From Asterionellopsis glacialis (taxonomy: Eukaryota > Bacillariophyta > Plagiogrammaphyceae > Rhaphoneidales > Asterionellopsidaceae), in NCBI GenBank assembly GCA_014885115.2, contig WKLE02004356.1:1-35952 (forward strand): DNA of 35,952 nucleotides, read 5' to 3'. Under the pieces are notes generated by a model. It searched no databases, was not told where the DNA came from, and was given only the letters and a program-made list of their open reading frames with translations. The position numbers were made by a program, and so were the translations under genes. Every line of letters starts with the position of its first letter. Position 1 is the stretch's first letter. Below are positions 11,777 through 22,259 of the stretch, piece after piece.

Positions 11777-13912
11777 TTAGCAGGCATTTGGGAATGCATT
11801 GCACGCCGGCATACCATAATTTGCTGCGCAACAGTCGTAATCGCCTCCACTCGAGTCAAGTGTGCACCAGCAAAAATTGGCCCAATCTGCCTTACAATCG
11901 CAGGTTACTGCGGAGAAACCTGATTCAGTTTTTTCACAGGTAGACGAAGTAGGGGAATCGTTCACTGGGCAACCATTCGAAGAACAATTAATGCTGACAT
12001 TATCAACATTTACAACCTTGATTCCATTGGCATTAGTTCTAGCAGTATCAAAAGCTATCTTTTTGAAAGATACATTTTCATGTGTCTGAAAATCAAAATT
12101 CTGCTTCAGCAAAGCAGCTACACCAGCCGCATGAGCTGCAGCCACTGATGTACCAAATGTTGAAGCCGTGTTACCACCTTTCTTGGCTGCTACAGCAGAA
12201 CCCGGAGCATATACATCAACGCCACATTGATTTGAATATGTAGAAATAGTACCGTCACTGTCAATTGAACCAACTGTAAGAGCAAGGCTAGCACTGGCCG
12301 GAGAAACAGTGCCGCACGTAGTAGTGAGTCCGCCATTACCTGATGCTGCCACCACCGTGACTCCATTCTTACTCGCCAACTCATTGACCTTCTCATCCAA
12401 ATAACAGTTTTGAGTTCCAGCAAATGCCATGGCTACAACCCTAGGAGTAACATCGCTTCCTTCAATGGTTTCTGCTTGGATTTCTTGTAAAATATGATCG
12501 ATTCCAGCAAGAACACTTGTCGCGGTTCCTGTTCCATGCTCGTTAAGAACCTTGATAGAAACGAAATCGACATTCTTGGCAACCCCTATCGTGTTTCCAC
12601 CTACAAGACTAGCAATGGCAGTTCCATGTCCGTGTAGGTCATCTGTGGTTGTCTCCGCGTCAACAAAACTAAGTTCTTCCACCGTACGACCATCAAATTC
12701 AGAGTGTGAAGAATGCATTCCCGAATCCATAATGTAAACTATGACACCTGCACCATTTACCCCCACATCGTTAACCTTGGGATCAAAAGCATCATCAGTA
12801 CTAGCAGAATCCAATATATCAAGATTCCATGGGATGCTTTCAGTATGCATGACAGTCTCTGGGACTACTGCTGCAACGTTATCCAGTCCTTGAAGGGTTT
12901 TTATGTCTTCTTTTGTCACGTTGAACATTTCGGCCATATGCAAAAATTCAGACACATATCCAATTTTTACGTCTTTCAACGATCCGTAGGCTGTCTCACC
13001 TACATGGTTTACTCCTTCCTTATATATAACGATTGCTGCAAGAGGGACCACGTCCGCGACTGCGCAGCCTTCCATTCTAACCTCACACTCTGCATCATCT
13101 ACATCTGTGCAATCAATAAAGGTTTTGTGGATTCCGCCCGTGTTAAAAACATAGAGAGGAAAGGCATCATTCACCTCGTCGTGTAAAAATCCATCCCCAC
13201 AAATTGGTATATGATTCGATTGACCACCTACATCGCACTCCAAGGTGAGGTAAATGTTTCGACCTTTATTGCAATCCTCGTACAATTCTCTGGCTTTCTC
13301 CATGCTCATCGTATCAACTGCATAACCTTTTTGTGTACTGTTCTGATTTTCAGTAGAACTGCTAGGGAGGATAATGGTTGTAGAAGCTGCTTGAGTACCC
13401 ACGGTTTTGCCAGAGCTCGTTCCTTCAAGATTGCCACCCTTCTCTTCTGTGTCTTTTGCAATCATGACAGCAGCGAAAGCCGTGCAAAAACTCGATACAG
13501 CAAGGATAACAATGAGGATGCTCATACCGATTAAAAGGCGCTTCATGGACAAGTACTTCCTCATGAACTGTTCTTGGTCTTTCATGATGAGGTAGACTTG
13601 CTCGTTGGTAAGATGCCCACGACCTTCGGCATCCATGTCGCGCATGGCTTGCTCGAGTTTATCAAGCCTTCCATCGCCATCAAGATCATAAGCCTTCGAG
13701 TAAAAGGAGAGAGACTTGTTCATCGCCGCAGTTGGACGGCCATCTCCAGTTTCGTCACCATTATCGATGTTTACACGAACGGTATCAGCTGGTAAGTCTT
13801 CAGGAAAGGAGACGGTTTTTTTTTCCGTTTCGTCAACGCCATTGGGAGGTGATGAGTCTTCAGGAAAGGAGACGTTTTTCTTCGTCGCTTCGTCGACGCC
13901 ATTGGGAGCCAT
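11777..13912 (-). CDS. EF-hand, membrane-anchored subtilisin-like serine protease (S8)
   Basis: Intronless, 711 residues from the ATG at 13912 (context aacATGG). A longer in-frame start at 13954 is less likely because the chosen Met begins a 20-residue repeat (APNGVDE..VSFPED, twice). Residues 76-87 form a canonical EF-hand loop, D-L-D-G-D-G-R-L-D-K-L-E, followed by a degenerate second loop. A membrane helix spans about 125-148 after RKYLSMKR, predicting N-in/C-out topology. An I9-like propeptide region (about 330-355) precedes the S8 domain: Asp396 in IMDSG, His429 in HGHGT, oxyanion Asn526 in ASGNGG, Ser589 in GTSVAAAHAAG. All triad residues are intact. The last 65 residues hold many cysteines. 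Expected role: calcium-linked proteolysis at the cell surface or in the secretory lumen; substrate unknown. EF-hand-TM modules joined to varied ectodomains are, from memory, recurrent in diatoms. Confidence 0.92.
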   Translation of the reverse strand: MAPNGVDEATKKNVSFPEDSSPPNGVDETEKKTVSFPEDLPADTVRVNIDNGDETGDGRPTAAMNKSLSFYSKAYDLDGDGRLDKLEQAMRDMDAEGRGHLTNEQVYLIMKDQEQFMRKYLSMKRLLIGMSILIVILAVSSFCTAFAAVMIAKDTEEKGGNLEGTSSGKTVGTQAASTTIILPSSSTENQNSTQKGYAVDTMSMEKARELYEDCNKGRNIYLTLECDVGGQSNHIPICGDGFLHDEVNDAFPLYVFNTGGIHKTFIDCTDVDDAECEVRMEGCAVADVVPLAAIVIYKEGVNHVGETAYGSLKDVKIGYVSEFLHMAEMFNVTKEDIKTLQGLDNVAAVVPETVMHTESIPWNLDILDSASTDDAFDPKVNDVGVNGAGVIVYIMDSGMHSSHSEFDGRTVEELSFVDAETTTDDLHGHGTAIASLVGGNTIGVAKNVDFVSIKVLNEHGTGTATSVLAGIDHILQEIQAETIEGSDVTPRVVAMAFAGTQNCYLDEKVNELASKNGVTVVAASGNGGLTTTCGTVSPASASLALTVGSIDSDGTISTYSNQCGVDVYAPGSAVAAKKGGNTASTFGTSVAAAHAAGVAALLKQNFDFQTHENVSFKKIAFDTARTNANGIKVVNVDNVSINCSSNGCPVNDSPTSSTCEKTESGFSAVTCDCKADWANFCWCTLDSSGGDYDCCAANYGMPACNAFPNAC
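13801..13910 (-). repeat. 60-bp tandem repeat at the subtilisin N-terminus
   Basis: Two copies with period 60 bp (caggaaaggagac at 13801 and 13861) encode the peptides APNGVDEATKKNVSFPED and PPNGVDETEKKTVSFPED at residues 2-41. The unit is a multiple of three and keeps the frame. It sits on the predicted cytosolic side. Confidence 0.85.
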
Positions 13913-13954
13913 GTTGCCTAGAATGATAAGATGGTGTACGCAAAGGCGAGACAC

Positions 13955-15100
13955 AAACCAGTTGCAGCAAGTATTATACTACTCGAAAACAAAAAGGGAC
14001 TCTAAAAAAAGACCTCAAAAAAGTATGTCATGCTATCGTGTTTTTTTTTAATCTATCTTTTTTTAGTACCTGTATCTGTTTTTGTTACCATCTAAAGGAC
14101 CTACATGGCCCTGTACCGGTAGCACTTACGAGTAAATGTACCGTACCTATCTTACTGTTTGCTGCGCTGGTTTCTTCGATGATTGAGGGTTGGAAGCCAG
14201 ATTTCCAGTACCGAAAAGATAGGAATACCTTACATCTGCCTGGTACATTATGTACAGTAGTAATTATTAATAAAGGACCTACCGTAGCCAATACAGTACC
14301 TGGTACTTGAGGTACCTGTACATAATACCTGTTAGTACTTTTTCCAAAAAAGTCACGTATCGTACAACAAACCAAGCCAAAGAATCGCTTCTGGGATATC
14401 GTTGCTTTTGGTACCAGAGCTACAGTACGTGATTGCTTGTTCCTCAAGGAGGATTGTTCAACTTACCGTTACCATGTACTGTACGTAGGATCTTACGGCT
14501 TATCTGGTACCAGCAGGTAGGCTATTTCATTTACTCGCAAAGGGATCGTTCAACATAATAATATGTTCTTCGTTCTACTTTACCCGCCGGGGTAGTCTAT
14601 CTGGTGACGGGCTCTCATCAATTCTTCGCATCGTCTTTACCTGGTACCTGGTACTGACTCTACCTAATACCGGATCTTTACTGTACTTAAACAACATTGA
14701 TATCAGTCTGCCTGATACTCACGTTTAGTAGATGATAATATCGAATAGTGACGTAACAGGTGATCTAGATAGAGAACAGTAAAAGATTCCTTGTCTATGT
14801 CAACATGTTTTTGGTCGTGATTACTGCACGTGTTTTGATCGTCGCAGCATGCATTATCAAGAGAACCTATTTCAATTTTACTTACGGGATTTCCAACACC
14901 CGAAGTGCCATTTTATTTAACGAGGCTAACAGGTTTACCATCTAAAAGATAAAAAATGCACAGAGGCGGCGGAGGCGGTGAAGGGTCCCCGGTGAAGTTC
15001 TTTCCATGCAAAAAACGGGACTTTAAAAAAAAGCCCGTTCAGTGCACAGAACGACGACGTCATGTCATTAAGTGTTGACATATAACGTCACAGATTGGTA
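13955..15100. repeat. Subtilisin upstream region with third palindrome cluster
   Basis: Upstream of the minus-strand subtilisin start. From about 14060 to 14660 it is again rich in GTACC[A/T]GGTAC-type palindromes, with exact copies at 14296-14306 and 14644-14654. A small imperfect hairpin (acgggacttt / aagcccgt) lies near 15017-15042. The frame at 14085-14447 (-) passes through the repeats and is not considered a gene. Confidence 0.55.
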
Positions 15101-17800
15101 TGTATTCACTGTTCAAAGTACTGTCCACATGATGTAGGTAATATATTATAGATTTTATTATATTTGAATTTTATTTCGTAAAGTCGAAATGAATATCACG
15201 ACAATGATCACATCAAAATCAACGCATACTCTCCAAAAAAGTAACAATCAACTAATTGCACAACAAGAAAATAACCAAAGGTAAAGTAGGAAATTAAATT
15301 TTAATTTTGGTTGGACTTAACATATTCATGTAGGTAGATTGTTGTTTCTCCTTTGTCACATGAAATTTTCTTATTTTGTTGGTGCCAATAATTTTAGCTT
15401 TCAATTATCTACAATCAACTGGATAAACTCATCTCTCTAAATTTATTATTATAAACTCAAGTCCTTTGCAACACTATATTGGCCTAGATATTTTTTTGTG
15501 GATTATTGTCGACACCAGAACTGCAATATACAGTACAGTACCACTTCATAATATAATTTGTGAAATAATATCCAATTTTTTACTCTGTCAAAAAAGATAA
15601 CAATTCATCTGTCACACTTCAATATCTTTTGCCACATTTAATTGTTATTGATCTTCATAATAATGCAATATTTGATTGATTGTAGTGTTGCCATAAGCTG
15701 GTTGCTCTAGTAATAAGTAGCTTTCTTGTAACGATTGCCGAGTAAATATGCTTACATCTTGATTCCTTTCTGCCCCCAGTCACATCAACAACCATCCTAC
15801 CATTTTCAACAAAATTTCAAAACTTCCATATCTAATTTTCCTAGATTTTCATCATCAGGTTGGGTTGGAGACACTGCTGCCCTACAAAAGTAAAACTGCA
15901 CCAAAAACCAAATCTTAAATTCCCTGTGTTTCTTTTCATAGTAATAACATCATGCTGTTCCATTTAGTTCAATGTTGCAGGGGACATATCCATTAATAAC
16001 TTTCATACTCTGGAAATGACTTATCCTGCTTACAAAAAGTTATTTACAAGGAATAAAATGGCTGTGTGGTTAGAAAAACAAAAAAAGTTGTGATAAAAAG
16101 ACATTGATGCAGAGGGCACAAAATCACACAAAATCTCTTGAAAAATACAAGTTTTATCTAATCCAACATAACAGCAGCACAATTAGTGTGCAAGACACTT
16201 TCAAAGCACAATAACCTACCACCATGATTACCTTAACCCATCTCTAATATGCCCATGGGGGGGGGACTTTATCCCTGCAAGTTGTGGGGATAAATTGTAT
16301 TATGTGTATAGACTGCATAAAATTGTACAAAATTTACATGCACTGTATGCAACAATAAACCTATTAAAATTAACTAATTACCTTACTTATGGCATTTACA
16401 TGCCTTTGAATGATGTCCCATTCAACCTTTCATATTCCACTTGAAACATCCTTGGCACCAATACTCCTCCTGCCTCTTTTGTACTTTTGAGGATGGTGGC
16501 ACCTGCACACCATCATCATTTGTTGCTGTTGCTGCTCATACAAATTGGTAGGCTGGAACTGTACCATGGCTTACACAGGATCAGCTGCAATATGTGGCAT
16601 CAAATTTGACCCAAAATAGCCCAGGTTTGGAAGAATTTGGTGATGCCATCATGGAAGGAGGGACCAAGATGTACTCTTGTGCTCCCAGACAAATAATATG
16701 CATGGCGCGCAACACACACAAAATATTGGTCAAACCATGATTCTGTTGTGCAGAAGTTCTGCAAGCAAATTGACACAACAATCCAGTCAAAAAGGGAATC
16801 AAAGGTGCCTAGTGCATACAGAAAAGTTTTCTGTATGCACTAGGCATCTTGGATTAGGCATGACTCAATTTTTTTAGTGCGTTATGCATGCAGAACTTCT
16901 GCACCTATTTTTTGTTATGACAACAAAATTGTGATGAGCAATCACCAAAAAACACAATGATAAATTTTGTCAATAGTAACAATGATGATGTGGTTAGAAC
17001 CACCATCATCAATTTAGTCAGATGGAGCAATGATAGCCTCTGAAATGGAAGATTGTCAATCAAAGTCGACCATTTTGTGCAATCACAAAAAAAGTGGCTT
17101 CACCAGCAAAACAACAATTAACCATATTTTTGGCCCCAGGTCACAATTTTTCATTATTCTTTTCCATAGCAGTTCCAACAGATGTATTATAGATGAATTA
17201 GGTGGGTTGTTATGTTCATTTTGGTTGATTGTAGTGTGGAAACAGCTTTTTTTGTCATTGTCAATTTGCAGCAATATTACGCATGCACACAAGACAAGAA
17301 AAAAAATCAAATCTAATGACAATCAGACATAACGGTACAATTACAAAGAAGCTATGTAGGGGAGATGGACAGAAATTGTTACTGTCAATCTCACCTAATC
17401 CTGGAACATCTTGTAGTAGTACCAGTACCTGAACACTAGTAGTAGTACCAGTCACATACAAATCAGGAAGCTATGCATTCATGTGCACACAATTCATGAT
17501 ACCTGGATATCAATCATTTGATATGGGCTGCACATTCAGAGTTCAGACATGAAATAAAAATTCAAATATGATTTCTTGAATCAAGGAAAGAACTCAAAGA
17601 GAAGGTCGGTCATGTCCAGAACAAGTTGTTCATGGCAACCATGACTACATGGTAGAAATTGCAGGGGGTAATATAATATAACACCTGAAATTGACTTGAT
17701 AAGTCAATGTCATAATATAGGTATGAAATGGCACAATATGAATAAAAAATTTATGCAGTGTATGATAAAAGTGACATACATGAATGTCAGACATATGTGG
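15100..17800. other. AT-rich block without an intact gene
   Basis: Very AT-rich DNA in which the palindromic repeat is absent apart from a partial match near 17415-17430. At 16380-16560 the minus strand reads, across one stop, a short segment with a Cys/His pattern (WCQGC...GHHS.ACKCHK) reminiscent of a zinc knuckle, too short to classify. A run of nine or ten G lies near 16257. The frames at 17030-17332 and 17083-17322 overlap on opposite strands and neither shows a domain. Confidence 0.4.
16748..16904. repeat. 157-bp foldback palindrome
   Basis: Coaxial inverted repeats centred on base 16826. The inner arms, 16806-16825 and 16827-16846, are perfect over 20 bp with a one-base loop (left arm tgcctagtgcatacagaaaa). 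The outer arms, 16748-16763 and 16889-16904, are perfect over 16 bp (gtgcagaagttctgca and its complement) and lie at exactly equal distance from the same centre. The segments between pair only partly. The outermost bases are flanked by ctgtt and ctatt, a possible 5-bp target duplication with one mismatch. It could be a MITE or foldback element, or encode a hairpin RNA. Confidence 0.8.
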
Positions 17801-17829
17801 ATGATATGAAAGTATTATAATACTTATTA

Positions 17830-18720
17830 ATTCAAGTCTATAGTATAGGCTTTTTGATCATCAAACATGTGGCTGAGAGCATTGACTCTCTATTCCAACT
17901 GCACAAATCTTTCATGTTCTTGTTAAGATCTCAGATGGAGAGATAAAACTAATTCCACTGCAATTGTTGATGTTGAAAATTTTCCTTTGGCAAGATGAAG
18001 TCTTTCTTGGAGAATTTTCATTATGATTGCATAGGACTTGGGAATTGATGTGTGATCAATTTTGGGCTCTTGTTGTTGTCGTCTGTAGACATTGAGTAGT
18101 CATTTGTCAGTTTGCCTGACATTCAGAGACTTGGTTTGGCATAGGACCTAAAGACTTTGGAATAGTCAGAAGACTTGAAGTCTGTAAGAGACATTTGGGT
18201 CTGGAAAATGAAATGATCTTGGTACTGTCATTGCAGTCAATATAAAGGGCCTTGGATCACATACCATTGGCTTTGTTGACAAATTGTAGATGACTTGAGC
18301 CATGAGAATCTCAACCTTGCAAGCATTGGAAGATTTTGGTAACATGTATCAAGGAAGTTTGACCTAGCCTACTGAAGTAAGCATTTTGTTTTGTTGTGAA
18401 GTAGTGTCTCATTTTTGTGTCATTGTCATACAATAGTCCATGAGTTTTCATTTGCAATTGTTTGAATGGAGCTGTTATTGTGTGGGGGTACATGCACACA
18501 TATAAGATTTTTGGAATGTGATCAAAATGTTGTATCTCTTGTAAGTGAGTACCAGCTATAAAAATAATGGAAGTTGCATGTGCAAGTAAATTAATTGTGA
18601 GATATTTTAGAATCAGTATTGATGCCAAGGAGGTATTGCTAACATATTGCAAATAGGCTTCACAGGCGGCACATGTCTTACTACATGTATGCTATGCATA
18701 CTTTTGGTGAACCAACCAGG
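17830..18720 (-). pseudogene. Decayed coding stretch in the AT-rich block, unknown family
   Basis: The minus strand carries coding-like sequence in shifting frames. The frame from about 18700 to 18311 begins near a Cys cluster (TCSKTCAACEAYL). A second frame opens at an ATG at 18303 (MAQVIYNLSTKPMVCDPRPF) and reads on to about 17840 with isolated stops (first at 18168-18166). Runs such as KSYAIIMKILQERLHLAKGK look like genuine protein. This pattern of good runs broken by single stops and frame changes is that of a dead gene or transposable element. No reverse transcriptase, integrase or transposase motif was identified. Confidence 0.4.
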
Positions 18721-18899
18721 TAGGCACATGACTGACTGGCAGGACATGTCATCCTGCTGTGCATGCATGGTTTATTGGTGCGTTTTGAAAAGCAAGTTGT
18801 CTACTTCCTCTGTTAAGTGATAATTTTCCATGGAGTTATTACTAGCATCATGATTCTTGCATTCTTTTGCATTGATAATCAAAGTACTGGGATTTTACA

Positions 18900-18980
18900 G
18901 AAAAATTGTACATATGTCCTTTTGTGTAGAAAAGGACATTATTTCATAATCTTCAAAGTAATCTTACATTACTTAGAGAG
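18900..18980. repeat. Two small hairpins
   Basis: A 10-bp perfect inverted repeat (arms 18914-18923 and 18930-18939, core TGTCCTTTT/AAAAGGACA) is followed within 20 bp by a second, aagtaat-cttac-attactt (near 18956-18974). There is no T-run to suggest a terminator. They may be remnants of a small foldback element. Confidence 0.5.
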
Positions 18981-19086
18981 GTCATAGGATTTTCCATAGA
19001 AACATACTGGAAAAAAAAATAGAAATGCTCACATTTTGAAGAACAAAAGAAGAAGACCTTGTTGATGTTGTTGACTGGATTTTACT

Positions 19087-21342
19087 TTAATCTAAGGATT
19101 CTACCTTACCTAAATCATCATCATCATCTAAATCAGCTGTGATATCAAATAAATTTTCATTTTGTTCATCCTCATCACCATTTGTTAAGTCATTGTGTAT
19201 CTCATGAATTTTGTTGCATGTTAAGTATTCTGATTTGAAGAGTTGAAGTAGGATGTGTTGGAAGTTGGGTTCAACTGTGTAACTATGATTAAGTGACAAT
19301 TTTCCAAATGTAGCTGGTGATGACATGAGTTTGGATACTGTAGGATAATAATAGTGTGTACCTGGAGTTTGTTGTAATGTATTATTTGTTGGTATGGAGA
19401 ATTGTACTTATGGTTTTGATGTCAAAGTTATTGTGGTAAGTGTGGAGATTGATGAAGCTTTTGTAGATTCTAATAGTGGTATTGTTGTAGTGTTTGTTTG
19501 ATTTTTTGTATGGATATGGGTTGTTCAGGTTTATGATGGAGCTGTCTTTGATTTAAGGATTGGTATATTGTGTAGACAGTATGAAGATATAGGTGGTTTG
19601 TGTGTGGGTAGTGGTTGTAGGGGTTTTGTTTGTGTGTTGGATAGATGGGTTGATGTGAGTTCTTCTTTATTACTGTATTTAGTTGTGAAGCATGCCTTGT
19701 CTGGACAACTGTTAGGTTATAGTTTTCAGGTTGTATTGTGGTGGAGATCCTGTTACAGGGTTAGTACAAGTTGTAGCATAATCAGTAATGAAAGTTACAT
19801 AAGGGTTGTTTTGAAAGGAAGATATCTGCATTTTTTTATGTGTAGGATCAAGTGGTGTCCACAATGAGTTGTCCAGCAGTCTGTGACTTCATGTGCCATT
19901 AGTGATAGAGGATGTTGCAGTGATATTTGTTTTTGATGTGGTGGATGATGTATTAGATGATGCAGTTTTCTTGGTGTCATTGTTGTTTTTATTCTGGTTG
20001 AGTTGTTGGTTTTGAGAAGTGGTACTTTTGGATGAGTCTGATTGTATGGACATGGTTGGTTTGTTGTTGGCATGAACAGAGGCAAGAGAGATGTGTAGCA
20101 TATTGCATGATTGTGACCCTTGGGTGCATGAATTTCCTTCTAACACAAAGAATAGGCAGTGTTTTTTGTTTTGTTCTTGACAGAATGGTAAATACATGCA
20201 TGTTCCTGAATTATTGACAATGTAACCTTGAGTGTTTTTATTAGTGGAGGATGATGACAAAACAATATTTTTGTTGATCCAGCTAAAGTTCTTGAAGACA
20301 GAGATTTCTGCGTGAGCAAGATCTTGGATGCAGGTAAGTTTTTCTAGGTAGTCTCTGCCTTCCTTACCTTGTTTGCAAAAGGAATCAATGTGGTTGTTGA
20401 TTTTGCCTCTTGCTAAAGTGCTAGACATAGATAGGGTGTCCATAAACTTGTTATTAAGAGTTGATAGGTGGATGAGTTTGTGATGATGTTCATTAGTGAC
20501 TGGGTAACAACCAAAGAGGGACAACCATTGATTGATATGTTGAGTTGTGACTGTGGATTTGTGGTTGGTTTTTGATACAATCTTTACTTCTGATGGTTTT
20601 GATGGCAATGAGGTTTGTGGTGAGATGTTGTTGGATGTGGCATTATTTGGGATGGGTGTAACTGCTTCTGGGTTGTTTTGTAAGTATTTATCTTAGTTTT
20701 GTCTGTTGTAGTTTGCAATTGCAATTTGGGCCTTGTTCATAATCCTTTTGTGACATGAAATGTATTCTTGTTGAGATTGAAGTCGGAGTATAAGGTCTGT
20801 TGTAATACGGGAATAGGAGATACGGATCAGATAGGACAGGTGGTTTTTTATTGTTGGTGGTGATGTTGCCAAATAATGTTTTGGCAAGGGGATTATTATG
20901 AGTATTGTTGTGGATAGTGTCCCAGGCTTCAAGTGCTTCATTTGCAGATGGATGGTGGTTGGAGATGTTTTTCAATATCTCTTCCACTGTGATAGGACCA
21001 GATGTAACTGGATGGTGAGCAGCTAAAGAGATTGCCCTTGGGTAGATGGTTAAATAATGGTTTGTGCTTTGTAAAAAGTTTTTGACATCAGGTGTTTGGT
21101 CAAAATGATTGAGGTGAGGAAGAGCTTGGTTGGCCAAATTCTTGGATGCAGTGGGCCTGTTGGACAATGTTGCTCCTGAAGGGAGAGTAGTGTGGTAGAT
21201 AAAATTGCTAATAATATCATTGAGTTTGACGCTTGTTGGTGTAGGAGGAAACATGTTGTTGGAGAGACTACCCGTGATAGTAGTTGGGTTTCCATGGTCA
21301 TTGTAGTTGGTAAGTTCAAGATCATTGAGTATAGATATCTGG
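19087..21342 (-). pseudogene. Decayed Ser/Thr/Asn-rich gene with CCCH zinc finger, probably mobile-element gag-like
   Basis: Minus-strand coding DNA persists for over 2 kb but is broken. The 5' part reads from an apparent splice acceptor (ttttctctatgcAG, about 21343) through the ATG at 21254 to a stop at 20688. A shifted frame then runs from about 20690 to 19889 and continues past one TGA for about 60 more codons. Further pieces in changed frames reach 19087, ending in an acidic tail (TADLDDDDDLGKVESLD). Residues near 20150 form C-x9-C-x6-C-x3-H (CLFFVLEGNSCTQGSQSCNMLH; cited as pattern), matching the CCCH zinc-finger spacing. The protein is rich in Ser, Thr, Asn and Gln. A gag-like or nucleic-acid-binding protein of a mobile element is the best guess; a host gene with unrecognised introns cannot be excluded. 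Confidence 0.4.
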
Positions 21343-21579
21343 CCTGCATAGAGAAAAATGCAATACCAACTATGCAGGGACTAGAAAGAAGGTTGATCTG
21401 GGCTGATTTATTGCAAGCTGGATTTGCCCTATGCCCGTGCGTATGGCAGTTGGGTTGCAACAATCAACTCAGGGATTACACAAGAGACAAGAGAAGACTT
21501 GTTTTTGATAATGTAAATTATTTATGATTAGTTTAGGAAGATTCTATTTTGTAATATTTGATAATTTGGAGGAAATGTT

Positions 21580-21760
21580 AGTAACCGGTAAAACCTCCAT
21601 TGGTCAGCCAGACCACCATGCAACAACATTCCTTGAGTGAAGCTAATGTCATGACAATCTGCCACATCATCATCATCATCTGCCCATCTCCAACAATCTG
21701 CCACATAATCATTGTCCATCTATCCACTTCATCATTGTCTGTCCAACTAACCTGTCTGTG
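21580..21760. repeat. Simple-sequence CATCATC / CCATCTATCC region
   Basis: Contains acatcatcatcatcatc at about 21665 and imperfect repeats of catc/ccatc units to about 21740. Opposite-strand frames over this stretch translate only into low-complexity peptides. Confidence 0.5.
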
Positions 21761-21936
21761 CATGGATGCACACATTAGGTATGCAAGGGATACTACTCAC
21801 ATAGTGAGGTGTAGTGCAGGATTGCTCCAGATCTTGATTGGATTAAGTCCATTGGGTAAAGTAGGTCTTTTCCCAAACTTGCTGAAAACTCAAACAGCTT
21901 CAACTTGGTAGTTGTAAGGTAAGTTTTTGAATGACA

Positions 21937-22257
21937 TCATAGTAGGATTGATAAGGTAGTTGTTGCTGGATTTTGTGGGCTAGTTAAGGTATTGAATGGT
22001 GTTGGCGGTAATGGTTTTTGAAAATTGTGGATGGTACAGACATCTAAACTGTGAGAAGAGTTTGTGGAGAATATGTGTGGTGGTTTTATGTTTGAATTTT
22101 TAGGAGGTACTGTCAGTCCAGTACAAAGGTGTGTAGAGTTGAATGGTGGTGGGGTAAGAAATTTGTTTTGGATTGTTTGAAGGCATCCTGAGTTGCCGTC
22201 GATAGTATGTTCTGTTGTAGAATGTACAGGTTCTGTAATTGTAAAGGATATAGTCAT
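21937..22257 (-). pseudogene. Thr/Pro-rich open frame, possible first exon of the upstream element
   Basis: A 106-codon frame from an ATG at 22257 (MTISFTITEPVHSTTEHTID) with Thr, Pro, Asn and Ser bias like that of the broken gene at 19087-21342, and in the same orientation upstream of it. It may be the N-terminal exon of that gene or its worn equivalent; no convincing donor site was identified. Function unknown. Confidence 0.3.
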
Positions 22258-22259
22258 TT

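Noticed and set aside
13913..13954. Upstream in-frame ATG of the subtilisin at 13954
   Set aside because: Adds 14 residues unlike the rest; the ATG at 13912 has better context and starts the NGVDE repeat.
20693..20941. Overlapping minus frames at 20693-20941, 21050-21463 and 19795-20085
   Set aside because: Shadows of the main decayed frame; their peptides are Leu/Ile/Thr-biased frame-shift products.
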